From UBA7239 sp964509075 (GTDB lineage: Bacteria > Pseudomonadota > Gammaproteobacteria > Pseudomonadales > UBA7239): a DNA stretch of 64,000 nucleotides. Positions within the stretch are counted from its first letter, which is position 1, and each line of letters opens with the position of its first letter. A program made the position numbers and the translations under genes. Shown piece after piece: positions 8,701 to 16,232 of the stretch. Below the pieces are notes generated by a model. The model was not told the origin of the DNA and did not search any database. It worked only from the letters and a program-made list of their open reading frames with translations. Location of the stretch: contig CAZDWC010000003.1 of assembly GCA_964509075.1 (NCBI GenBank), positions 186,001 through 250,000 on the forward strand, given 5' to 3'.

Positions 8701-11700
8701 ACGATAACGACGGGATACTGGATGCAGCCGATAACTGCCCGTTGCATTCAAACGCCAATCAAACCGATAGCAATAACGATGGACAGGGTGATGCCTGTGG
8801 GCCGAAGCTGGCTGCGGGTGAAAATCACAGTTGTGCATTAAACGCAGCGGGAGCTGTTGAGTGCTGGGGCAGGAACGATAAGGGCCAATTGGGTGATGGC
8901 ACGACCACCAACCGTTTTAATCCGGTGCCAGTGAGTGGTTTGAGCAATGCCGTGTTGGTGGCGATAACCGCGGGCAAAGAACACAGTTGTGCCTTAACGC
9001 AAGCGGGCGCTGTGTTGTGTTGGGGTTCAAATTCTAGTGGCCAATTAGGCGACGGCACGACTACCAATCGACTCACTCCGGTGGTGGTGAGTGGCTTGAG
9101 CAGTGGCGTGGTGGCGATCGCGGCGGGTGACTATCACACCTGCACAGTCATGCAGGTGGGTGCGGTCTATTGCTGGGGCTACAACTACAATGGCCAATTG
9201 GGCGATGGCACGAGATTTACCAATCGACTCGCTCCGGTGGCGGTGAGTGGTTTGAACAGTGGTGTGGTGGCGATAAGCGCGGGCCTACAGCACAGCTGTG
9301 CCTTAACGCAAGCGGGCGCTGTGCAGTGTTGGGGCGGGAATGATTATGGTCAATTGGGCGATGGCACGTTGGCTGATCGTCTGGCGCCCGTAGCGGTGCT
9401 TGGCCTGAGTAGCGGCGTGGCGGCAATAGAGGCGGGTGTCAGCCACAGCTGTGCATTGACGCAAGCGGGTACTGTGCAGTGCTGGGGCTATAACGGTGCT
9501 GGTGAATTGGGGGATGGTACGACCGCTACTCGTTTAAGCCCAGTGGCGGTGAGCGGTTTGAGCGGTGGCGTGGTATCAATTGCGGTGGGCTCTCTGCACA
9601 GTTGTGCAGTAATGCAGGCGGGGGCTGTGCTGTGCTGGGGCGATAACGCTAATCGCGAGTTGGGATCGGACGACCTGTCTGAGAGCTTGATCCCCGTGGT
9701 AGTGATTAATTTGAGCAGCGGTGTGATGTCGGTGGCGGCGGGTTCAGTCCATAACTGCGTATCGATGACGTCGGGTGGTATGCGGTGCTGGGGCAATAGC
9801 TATTACGGCCAATTGGGTGGTGGCGACCCTGCGAATCAGCAGGCACCTGTTGTGAGTGTGACATGGGCGCAAACAATAAGTGTTACCACGCCGGCGCCGA
9901 GTCTTGGTGTGCTAGGCGAGAGTTTTCTGGTGGCTGCGGTCAGCAGTTCGGGTTTGCCTGTGACCATCACCGCCAGCGGTGGCTGCAGCGTCAGTGGCAA
10001 TACCGTGACCATGAACAGCGCCTCACCGTTTTGTACTCTTACCTACAGTCAATCCGGCGATGAGCACTATATGGCTGCTGTGCAGCTTTCCTCCATTACC
10101 TCGGTAGACACCGATGGCGATGGTGTGGCCAATGCATCGGATACCGATGATGATAATGATGGCTTCGCCGATTATCTGGATGGAATGCCGCTCGATGCCA
10201 GCGGCGCTGTCGACAATGATGTAGATGGTATCGATAACAGTATGGACACCGATGACGATGGCGATGGCGTATTAGATGTATCGGATAACTGCCCATTGCG
10301 TGCCAACCCCGGCCAGGAAGACCGCAATGCGGATGGCCAGGGCGATGCCTGTGGGCCGCCTGAGCTGGCCGCTGGGTACGCACATAGCTGCACCCTAACA
10401 CCAGCAGGCGGTGTGCAGTGCTGGGGTGGGAATAATTCTGGCCAGTTGGGCGATGGCACGACCACCAGCACCGCCAGTTTGAAGCCATTCGGCGTGACGG
10501 GCCTGGACAGCGGCGTGCTGGCGATTGCGTCAGGTTATGCGCACAGCTGTGCCTTAACGCAAGCGGGCGCTGTGCTGTGCTGGGGTTCAAATTCTAGTGG
10601 CCAATTGGGTGATGGCACGACTACGAATCGACTCACCCCGGTGATGGTGAGTGGCTTGAGCAGTGGCGTGGTGGCGATCGCGGCGTCTGGTGGTCAAACC
10701 TGCGCACTAAATCAAGCGGGTACTGTGCTGTGCTGGGGCTATAACGGATATGGCCAATTGGGTGATGGCACAACTACCACTCGACTCACTCCGGTGCCTG
10801 TGACTGGCTTGAGCAGCGGCGTGGTGGCGATCGCGGCGAGTGGTGGTCATACCTGCGCATTAACCCAAGTGGGCGCTGTGCGATGCTGGGGTCAGAATAA
10901 TTATGGCCAGTTGGGCGATGGCACGACCGCTAATCGTTTAAGTCCGGTGGCGGTGACTGGGCTGGGCAGCGGCGTGGTGGGGATAGCGCTGGGTAATCAA
11001 AATACTTGCGCATTAACCCAAACGGGCGCGGTGCTGTGTTGGGGCTATAACGCTAATGGCCAATTGGGTGATGGCACGGCCACGAATCGAGCAGCTCCTG
11101 TGGCGGTGAGTGGGCTGAGCAGTGGCGCGGTGGCGATAGTGGCTGGTGGTAATCATACGTGCGCATTAACCCAAGCGGGTGCTGTTCTGTGTTGGGGCTA
11201 TAACGCTAATGGCCAATTGGGTGATGGCACGTACACTAGCAGGTTGACGGCAGTGGCGGTGACGGGTTTGAGCAGCGGCGTGCAGTCGATAGCGGCCGGC
11301 TATGAGCATAATTGTGCGTCAATGGTGGCGGGTGGTGTGAAATGTTGGGGTCGGGATGTGAATGGGACCCCGGTTGACGTGAAAAGGTCACAAACTATTA
11401 GCGTCACTTTGCCAGCACCAAGTCTTGGTGTATTAGGGGAAAGCTTCACGGTGGCAGCGGTCAGCAGCTCCGGTTTGCCGGTGGCTATCACTGCCAGCGG
11501 TGGTTGCAGCATCAGTGGCAATAGCGTGACCATGATCAGTGACGCGTCCTACTGCACTTTAACGTACTTTCAGGCTGGTAATGCGGCATATGAGTGGGTG
11601 TGGGCAGACGCGCTGACATCGATTACCTCGGTAGACAGCGACGGCGATGGCATCCCGAACGCCAGTGATACGGATGACGACAACGATGGTGTGCTGGATG

Positions 11701-13877
11701 AGAGCGATGCACTGCCGCGCAATGCCAGTGAGCAGATAGATTCGGACGACGATGGCATCGGCGACAATGCCGAGCTTGATGACGATGACGATGGCTTGTT
11801 GGATGTTGACGACCCAAGACCGACCTTGGCCGGTGACCATTATTTCGATACGACATTTAATGGAACGGGTTACTTCGGGGGTAGTGGTGCGCTGCGCGAT
11901 ATGGTGGAGCAAACGGAAACCGGGGCGCTATTCATTGGCGATGACAGCGCGATTTATAGGCTGACCAATGAAGGCAGTGTGGATGCTGCGTTTAGTCCAA
12001 TCGCTAAAACAGGCGCAAGTGCGGGTCCGATTTTATATCGCAATGGCACGTTGCAAGTGGGGACAGGGAGTTATTGGTCTTGCTGCCACGATACTTTTGG
12101 CTCTGGCTCCGTTTATAGTGTCGACATGAATGGCGCGTTCTTGAGTTCATTGGGCTTCGATTTGCCCGTCAATGGTCTCGCAGGTTTGCCTGACGGCAGC
12201 ATGCTGGTCCATAGCTCCGATACGTATGGGTCAGATGGCGGTAGTCCGCGTTTAACTCATGTGAATCCGGATAACACTGTTGACTGGGTCTCCGGCAATG
12301 CTTCGTATTATTCCCCGAAAGATATTCAGGCGCTAGGCGATGGCTTTGCAATTTCTGCGGACCATGATGACGTTTTGACAAAGTTTGATCTGGCTACTGG
12401 TAAGTTGGACCAAGGATTTAATGTTCTTTATGCACAAGCATTTCGGGTGTTGCCGAATCATCAATTCCTGACAGCGTATGGCTATTATTGGGATGATGGA
12501 GCTGATGAATTTTATAACGAAATTTCTGTTCAGCGACGCGGAAGTGATGGCGAGGTAGATACAAGTTTTGCTGAAGCCGGCCAATTGGTAACGCCTATTC
12601 CGTTTGGTCGTGTGCTTGGCGTGGAGAGTATTGTTTCCATCGAGAACGGCGGCTTTGTGGTGGTGGCATCGGTGGAGTTGAATGCACAGCCTCAGTTGGC
12701 GGTGCTGCGTTATAACAGTGATGGCACACTGGATACTGCGTTTGATAATGACGGCATTGCGGTTATTCAACTGCCGGGCGGTATTGGTTCTTCTGGTGAA
12801 GTGATATTGCGTGCAGATGGAAAACTGGTTGTTTCCGGCAACCGGGGTGGCGGATACGTTATTTTACGCTTGGCTATTTTCGAGCAGCCGGCCTCAGGCA
12901 ATACCATAACCGTCACACAGCCTGCGCCGGCGAGTGCGGCGTACGGTTCTTCTTTTAACGTTGCAGCAACAGCAAGCTCTGGCTTGCCCGTCGGTGTTGC
13001 CGTGAGCGGCAGTTGTTCGTTGAGTGGCAATACCGTGACGATGACCAGTGGGTCTTTGGCGTGTACGGTATATTACACACAAGCGGGTGATGAGAATTAT
13101 GCGGCTGCTCGTTTGGTGACGAGCAGCACGACGGCAACCAAGGCCGGCAACGCGATTACCGTGACGCAAGCGGCACCGGCGAGTGCGGCGTACAACAGTA
13201 CGTTCAGTGTTGCCGCGACAGCAAGTTCCGGTTCGCCGGTGAATGTTGCGGTGAGTGGAGGTTGTTCCATCAGTGGCAGCACGGTGACGATGACGAGTGG
13301 CACCACGGCGTGTACAGTCAATTACAATCAGGCAGGCAACAGCAACTACGCAGCGGCCGCGCAAGTTTCCAGCAGCACGACGGCAACCAAGGCCGGCAAC
13401 GCGATTACCGTGACACAATCGGCACCGGCGAGTGCGGCGTACAACAGCACGTTCAGTGTTGCTGCAACGGCGAGCTCTGGTTTGCCGGTAACGATTACTA
13501 CGGCGGGTGGTTGCACTATCAGTGGTAATACCGTGACGATGACCAGTAGCACTGCAGCATGTACTGTCAATTACAGCCAGGTTGGCGATGCGAATTACGC
13601 AGCTGCTGCATCAGTGACGAGTACTACAAGCGCCATTGATACCGATGGCGACGGTGACGGCGTGCCGGACAGCGAAGACACATTCCCGAATGATCCGGCG
13701 GAATGGAAAGATAGCGATCAAGATGGTATTGGCGACAACCGTGATCCGGATGACGACAATGACGGTACACCGGACGTGATTGATCCTGATCCACTCAACC
13801 CGGCAGTGCATGAAATGCCGTGGCCGTTGCAGGGTGTGTACAAAGGATCTGCAGTGATGGAAAGTGCCAAACAGTAG
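5733..13877 (+). CDS. Giant secreted multi-propeller protein (RCC1 x21, TSP3, Ig-like, delta-60 repeats)
   Basis: About 2714 residues. The ATG at 5733 is preferred over a TTG six bases earlier because TGGAG lies seven bases ahead of it. A Sec signal peptide ends near A24 (NVFA/ADD). Approximate modules by residue: 28-360, seven WNGSAWSALG-type repeats (propeller 1); 364-506, TSP3 calcium motifs (DxDxDG); 508-860, seven RCC1 repeats; 861-939, Ig-like; 940-1024, TSP3; 1025-1379, seven RCC1; 1380-1459, Ig-like; 1460-1544, TSP3; 1545-1885, seven RCC1; 1886-1966, Ig-like; 1967-2033, TSP3; 2034-2388, delta-60 repeats (GTLDTAF, ADGKLVVSG), about seven blades; 2389-2634, three Ig-like domains; 2635-2690, TSP3. 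Each RCC1 blade has one Cys in H(S/T)CAL and one in CWG, suggesting a disulfide per blade. No LPXTG, PEP-CTERM or autotransporter anchor is seen, so how it crosses or attaches to the outer membrane is unknown. An adhesin or ligand-binding surface role is inferred. Confidence 0.93.
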   Translation: MFSHLRLRLLLSLCGLLCSFNVFAADDDYWVAFAGGSPPGVTLAGAVGSVNAMVTVGNNLYVAGQFDTVSGVAASNIARWNGSSWSALGTGTNNTISALAVDGSGNVYAGGLFTTAGGVTVNRVAKWNGSAWSALGSGMGLAVNALCFDNSGNLYATGNFTTAGGVAASKIAKWNGSAWGALGSGLDNVGLALVAGAGNDIYVGGAFTTAGGITVNRVAKWNGSAWSALGAGFAQNVLTLAWKSSTSTLLAAGYFNSPSGVVQWNGAVWSAHGSTVTRVPVPALKILKDGSVVYAHDDTTNSAGLLFRSTGGDWVQLGTQANGGKPKALTVAADNTLYLGGTFTSIAAGSKPAYGLGRWTRQRDQDGDGVPDLEDVFPNNTAVSVDNDSDGWADSWNSGCNLACQSGSGVVIDNCPSVNNPAQSDRDADGEGDACDNDTDNDGVVDYADAWPLDASLWQDYDHDGIGDMVDVDDDADGILDVADNCPLRANPGQEDANADSQGDVCEPPALALGGSHSCAITAAGGVKCWGYNGYGQLGDGTTTDRSSPVGVTGLSSGVLAIAAGGGHTCALGQAGAVVCWGYGNSGQLGFGGFSSRQTPVAVTGLGSGVVGIALGNQNTCALTQTGAVLCWGYNANGQLGDGTTTYRSVPVAVSGLSSGVVAIAAGDSHTCAVTQAGAVLCWGYNVNGQLGDGTTTDRLTPVVVSGLSSGVVAIAASGNQTCALTQAGAVQCWGYNVYGQLGDGTTTSRLTPVPVSGLSSGVVGIALGNQNTCALTQAGAVQCWGYNGYGQLGDGTTTTRLTPVAVSGLSSGVVALEVGANHSCALTQAGAVLCWGSNSSGKLGDGTNTSRSVPVMAGFAQSISITTPAPSIGVLGQSFPVAASSSSGLPVTITASGGCSLSGNSVTMISTSPVCTVTYSQAGNFEYRAAPQLSSVTSVDSDGDGTTDALDADDDNDGVPDYLDALPRDASESRDDDADGIGNLMDIDDDNDGILDAADNCPLHSNANQTDSNNDGQGDACGPKLAAGENHSCALNAAGAVECWGRNDKGQLGDGTTTNRFNPVPVSGLSNAVLVAITAGKEHSCALTQAGAVLCWGSNSSGQLGDGTTTNRLTPVVVSGLSSGVVAIAAGDYHTCTVMQVGAVYCWGYNYNGQLGDGTRFTNRLAPVAVSGLNSGVVAISAGLQHSCALTQAGAVQCWGGNDYGQLGDGTLADRLAPVAVLGLSSGVAAIEAGVSHSCALTQAGTVQCWGYNGAGELGDGTTATRLSPVAVSGLSGGVVSIAVGSLHSCAVMQAGAVLCWGDNANRELGSDDLSESLIPVVVINLSSGVMSVAAGSVHNCVSMTSGGMRCWGNSYYGQLGGGDPANQQAPVVSVTWAQTISVTTPAPSLGVLGESFLVAAVSSSGLPVTITASGGCSVSGNTVTMNSASPFCTLTYSQSGDEHYMAAVQLSSITSVDTDGDGVANASDTDDDNDGFADYLDGMPLDASGAVDNDVDGIDNSMDTDDDGDGVLDVSDNCPLRANPGQEDRNADGQGDACGPPELAAGYAHSCTLTPAGGVQCWGGNNSGQLGDGTTTSTASLKPFGVTGLDSGVLAIASGYAHSCALTQAGAVLCWGSNSSGQLGDGTTTNRLTPVMVSGLSSGVVAIAASGGQTCALNQAGTVLCWGYNGYGQLGDGTTTTRLTPVPVTGLSSGVVAIAASGGHTCALTQVGAVRCWGQNNYGQLGDGTTANRLSPVAVTGLGSGVVGIALGNQNTCALTQTGAVLCWGYNANGQLGDGTATNRAAPVAVSGLSSGAVAIVAGGNHTCALTQAGAVLCWGYNANGQLGDGTYTSRLTAVAVTGLSSGVQSIAAGYEHNCASMVAGGVKCWGRDVNGTPVDVKRSQTISVTLPAPSLGVLGESFTVAAVSSSGLPVAITASGGCSISGNSVTMISDASYCTLTYFQAGNAAYEWVWADALTSITSVDSDGDGIPNASDTDDDNDGVLDESDALPRNASEQIDSDDDGIGDNAELDDDDDGLLDVDDPRPTLAGDHYFDTTFNGTGYFGGSGALRDMVEQTETGALFIGDDSAIYRLTNEGSVDAAFSPIAKTGASAGPILYRNGTLQVGTGSYWSCCHDTFGSGSVYSVDMNGAFLSSLGFDLPVNGLAGLPDGSMLVHSSDTYGSDGGSPRLTHVNPDNTVDWVSGNASYYSPKDIQALGDGFAISADHDDVLTKFDLATGKLDQGFNVLYAQAFRVLPNHQFLTAYGYYWDDGADEFYNEISVQRRGSDGEVDTSFAEAGQLVTPIPFGRVLGVESIVSIENGGFVVVASVELNAQPQLAVLRYNSDGTLDTAFDNDGIAVIQLPGGIGSSGEVILRADGKLVVSGNRGGGYVILRLAIFEQPASGNTITVTQPAPASAAYGSSFNVAATASSGLPVGVAVSGSCSLSGNTVTMTSGSLACTVYYTQAGDENYAAARLVTSSTTATKAGNAITVTQAAPASAAYNSTFSVAATASSGSPVNVAVSGGCSISGSTVTMTSGTTACTVNYNQAGNSNYAAAAQVSSSTTATKAGNAITVTQSAPASAAYNSTFSVAATASSGLPVTITTAGGCTISGNTVTMTSSTAACTVNYSQVGDANYAAAASVTSTTSAIDTDGDGDGVPDSEDTFPNDPAEWKDSDQDGIGDNRDPDDDNDGTPDVIDPDPLNPAVHEMPWPLQGVYKGSAVMESAKQ
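7530..7651 (+). repeat. 122-bp perfect intragenic direct repeat, copy 1
   Basis: This stretch spans the end of one RCC1 blade and the start of the next in the first RCC1 block. It is identical base for base to 10944-11065 in the third block, although neighbouring blades differ at many synonymous positions. Recent gene conversion or segmental duplication within the gene is the simplest explanation. Confidence 0.9.
10944..11065 (+). repeat. 122-bp perfect intragenic direct repeat, copy 2
   Basis: Identical to 7530-7651, about 3.4 kb away in the same gene. Identity starts at CCGGTGGCGG and stops after GGCCAATT, where copy 1 continues AGGCGA and copy 2 GGGTGA. Recombination between the copies would delete two intervening calcium/Ig modules in frame, because the offset (3414 bp) is a multiple of three. 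Confidence 0.9.
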
Positions 13878-13909
13878 TGATCAGGTTACATGCAATATCA
13901 CCCGGTCCT

Positions 13910-13969
13910 GGCTAAAGGCAGATCGTGAAAGCGGTACGGCAGGGTGCAGAAACAGCCACCGCTTTATAG
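13910..13969 (+). pseudogene. Decayed 3' tail of a FadH-like oxidoreductase gene
   Basis: Read in frame, this gives G-stop-R-QIVKAVRQGAETATAL-stop. Eleven consecutive residues (QIVKAVRQGAE) equal the C-terminus of the oxidoreductase that ends at 5596. At DNA level the ungapped match to 5537-5578 differs mostly at third codon positions (ATT/ATC, AAG/AAA, GTG/GTA, GGG/GGT, GCG/GCA, GAG/GAA). It is therefore a diverged homologous gene end, not a recent duplication. Only about 16-20 codons remain, directly downstream of the giant gene stop. A possible weak terminator (ACAGCC ... GGCTGT then a T run at about 13952-14004) follows it. Confidence 0.7.
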
Positions 13970-14039
13970 TATTCGTGATGCAGGTCAGGATGCGGCTGTT
14001 TTTTTTGTTTTCTACCGGCGTAGTGTGCCGGTGAAGTGC

Positions 14040-14381
14040 TTACTCGATCTGTTGCGCTGCGTTGTGAAAAATCGACACCCCGTCTTGGCGGATATTTTTC
14101 AACAGTTGTTCATCAGTCACGCTGCTTAGTAGGCACAGATCAATTTTCCAAGGCAGCAAAAGATCATCCAGCGCTGCTTCAATGCGCGCCTTGTCGGCTT
14201 GGGTGAGTGTCTCGCTGGCGAGTGCGATGTCGATGTCCGACGTGTTTTGGGCGGTGCCGCGTGCTCTTGAGCCGTAAAGCACAGCGTGACTAATGTCGGT
14301 TTCGCGCGCCAACACCGCGCAGATCTGTTCCAATGCCTGTTCCGGCAAGCCTGTTCTACTTGCCAGTTGCTGCGTGTTCAC
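14040..14381 (-). CDS. mntA: MntA-type minimal nucleotidyltransferase antitoxin
   Basis: A 113-residue minimal nucleotidyltransferase. The catalytic motif GSX10DXD is exact: G37-S38, ten residues, then D49-I-D51, with a likely third acidic residue D81 (KIDLCLL). In type VII HepT/MntA systems this protein transfers AMP from ATP onto a tyrosine of the HEPN toxin and so silences it. The gene starts inside the hepT stop (four-base ATGA overlap), so it is translated together with the toxin. The older name for such pairs is the HI0073/HI0074 family. Activity is inferred from motifs; such pairs can also be annotated as nucleotidyltransferase plus substrate-binding protein. Confidence 0.9.
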   Translation of the reverse strand: MNTQQLASRTGLPEQALEQICAVLARETDISHAVLYGSRARGTAQNTSDIDIALASETLTQADKARIEAALDDLLLPWKIDLCLLSSVTDEQLLKNIRQDGVSIFHNAAQQIE

Positions 14382-14809
14382 GCGTTGCGCTCCGCCTGTG
14401 CGGCCAGCTCATTCATGCGCGTGAGGAATTGCGTGAAGAGCGGGAAATAGTCTCGCGTGATGCTTAGTGCAACCGCATCGGCCACGGCTTTGTTATAAGT
14501 ATGCGAGGTTTGGGTACGGCTGCTGATCATTTCCATCCAGCGCTCACCATCGCCTAGCAATCCGAGCTGGAAGGCTTCGCGTGTAGCATCTCGCGAGCCT
14601 GTGATGCGGTTGTTGCCTTGCCAGACAAGAAAATCCTTCATCACATTCCAAGCGAGTTCGTGCGTGTATTCGAAACCCTGGATCAAGCCCTGCTGTTCCA
14701 GGTCGCTCAAGGGGCGATCCGCTGCCTGTTGTACAGCGCTGGCGAGCTGCTGATATGCCAGCCGGTAATTGGCGAGCCGTTGCAGCCAGCGTGGCGGTGT
14801 TTCAGTCAT
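14378..14809 (-). CDS. hepT: HepT-type HEPN toxin (HI0074 family)
   Basis: A 143-residue all-helical HEPN protein. The RX4HXY motif is exact: R98, H103 and Y105 in SSRTQTSHTYN. In characterised members R and H form the RNase site and the tyrosine receives AMP from MntA. The start at 14809 (MTETPPRW) is chosen because AAGGGAA sits just before it and the family begins near here; the open frame extends to 14950 but that part resembles no HEPN sequence and runs into moaC. The toxin gene comes first and overlaps mntA by four bases, the normal order. It lies divergent to moaC, with a 125-bp shared upstream region. Confidence 0.9.
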   Translation of the reverse strand: MTETPPRWLQRLANYRLAYQQLASAVQQAADRPLSDLEQQGLIQGFEYTHELAWNVMKDFLVWQGNNRITGSRDATREAFQLGLLGDGERWMEMISSRTQTSHTYNKAVADAVALSITRDYFPLFTQFLTRMNELAAQAERNA

Positions 14810-14934
14810 TGTGTGGTTCCCTTGTTGCTGATCTACGCCGGGCCATTCTAGCTGGCTTCGGTAGTTTTTGGGGGCGATGAAAGGGCGTGGCGCAGAACTG
14901 TAAGGTATAGTGCGCCATCGTTGGAGAGAAATGA

Positions 14935-15417
14935 ATGAGTGAGCTGACACACCTGAACAGCCGTGGCGAAGCGCACATGGTGGACATCAGCAGCAAAGAC
15001 GTCACCGTGCGCGAGGCGCGGGCCGAGGCTTGGGTGCAGATGCAGCCGGCTACGCTGGCGGCCATCCTTGACGGTGGTGTGCCCAAAGGCGATGTGTTGG
15101 CCACGGCGCGTATTGCCGGTATCCAGGCCGCCAAGCAAACCAGTGTCTTGATCCCTTTGTGTCACCCGCTGCAGCTTTCAGCCGTGACAGTCAGCTTCGA
15201 GCCGGACGCTGCCAACAGCCGCCTGCGCATCGAAACCCTTTGCAAACTGGCCGGCAAGACCGGTGTGGAAATGGAAGCGTTGACGGCAGCCAGCGTGGCG
15301 GCACTGACGATCTACGACATGTGTAAAGCATTGGAGAAAGGCATGGTAATTACCGGCTTGCGGCTCCTGGAAAAAACAGGTGGCAAGAGCGGGGATTATC
15401 GAGCAGAAATGAAGTGA
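14935..15417 (+). CDS. moaC: Cyclic pyranopterin monophosphate synthase MoaC
   Basis: A 160-residue protein with the MoaC hallmarks LNSRGEAHMVDIS, IPLCHPL, TGVEMEALTAAS and IYDMCKA. MoaC, with MoaA, converts GTP to cyclic pyranopterin monophosphate, the first intermediate of molybdenum cofactor synthesis. Its length equals the family norm. A GGAGAG ribosome site lies seven bases ahead of the ATG. moaA is not in the window. It is followed after a 97-bp AT-rich gap by moaD and moaE, so the three probably act as a unit, though moaDE may also have their own promoter in that gap. Confidence 0.97.
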   Translation: MSELTHLNSRGEAHMVDISSKDVTVREARAEAWVQMQPATLAAILDGGVPKGDVLATARIAGIQAAKQTSVLIPLCHPLQLSAVTVSFEPDAANSRLRIETLCKLAGKTGVEMEALTAASVAALTIYDMCKALEKGMVITGLRLLEKTGGKSGDYRAEMK

Positions 15418-15514
15418 GAATACTTCTTTACTGTATTGTTTTAAAAAGATAAATCACCGTTTTTATTGTGCATCATTCGAGCTATTTCTAGGTTAAGGTT
15501 TTCGTCGTAACACC

Positions 15515-15763
15515 ATGATTAAAATACGTTATTTTGCAAAATATCGGGAGTGGCTGGGAACTGCTGCAGATTCCTGGGATTGTGCATCGGCCTCACTGAC
15601 CGATTTGCTGAGCCACATTCGAGAAAAAAATCCCAATGCATTGAAAATGCTGGAAGATTCACGTTTGATTATCGCGGTTAATCAAACCGTAGTGCAGGAT
15701 ACAGGCCTGATGCTGAAGGCCGGTGATGAAGTGGCGTTCTATCCGCCGGTCACCGGTGGTTAG
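15515..15763 (+). CDS. moaD: Molybdopterin synthase small subunit MoaD
   Basis: An 82-residue ubiquitin-fold protein starting MIKIRYFAKYREWLG and ending VTGG. The terminal Gly-Gly is the residue pair that MoeB adenylates and that then carries a thiocarboxylate as sulfur donor. It works as a heterotetramer with MoaE, encoded one base downstream, and adds the dithiolene sulfurs to the pterin precursor. Length and terminus are normal for the family. Confidence 0.96.
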   Translation: MIKIRYFAKYREWLGTAADSWDCASASLTDLLSHIREKNPNALKMLEDSRLIIAVNQTVVQDTGLMLKAGDEVAFYPPVTGG

Positions 15764-15764
15764 T

Positions 15765-16232
15765 ATGTACATTAATGTACAGACAGAACCATTTGATATT
15801 AAAGAACAATATCAGTTTCTTTCCGTTACTGATAATGCCGGTGCGGTCGTCACATTCACGGGCTTGGTACGCCCGCAGGGCGAGCACGGCGAACTGGTGG
15901 CCATGGAGCTGGAACACTATCCCGGCATGACGGAATCGGCTATTCAGTCGGTAATAGAAGAGGCACAACAGCGTTGGGCGGTAACTGCTGTGCGGGTGAT
16001 TCACCGTGTCGGGCGCTTGCTGCCAGGTGAGGAGATCGTGTTTGTCGGTGTTGCCGCCAGCCACCGAGTGGGCGCTTTTGCGGCCGCCGAATTCATCATG
16101 GACTACCTCAAAACCCGCGCGCCGTTCTGGAAGAAGGAAATCACCGCCGAGGGTGAGCATTGGGTGGAGCAGAAGGCGAGCGATCAGCAGGCCGCCGGGC
16201 GGTGGAGCTGGTTTTTGCCTGGGCAGTTTTGA
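15765..16232 (+). CDS. moaE: Molybdopterin synthase catalytic subunit MoaE
   Basis: A 155-residue protein beginning MYINVQTEPFD, one base after the moaD stop. Family features seen are GAVVTFTGLVR, LEHYPGM, HRVGRLLPGEEIV and the catalytic lysine segment PFWKKE. It converts cyclic pyranopterin monophosphate to molybdopterin using MoaD thiocarboxylate. Translation is likely coupled to moaD because no separate ribosome site is evident. Its last 92 bases overlap the tail of rluE on the opposite strand, an unusually long convergent overlap. Confidence 0.96.
   Translation: MYINVQTEPFDIKEQYQFLSVTDNAGAVVTFTGLVRPQGEHGELVAMELEHYPGMTESAIQSVIEEAQQRWAVTAVRVIHRVGRLLPGEEIVFVGVAASHRVGAFAAAEFIMDYLKTRAPFWKKEITAEGEHWVEQKASDQQAAGRWSWFLPGQF

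Noticed and set aside
14810..14950. Longer HepT with 47 extra N-terminal residues
   Set aside because: The extension overlaps moaC, shows no HEPN similarity and lacks a ribosome site, whereas 14809 has one.
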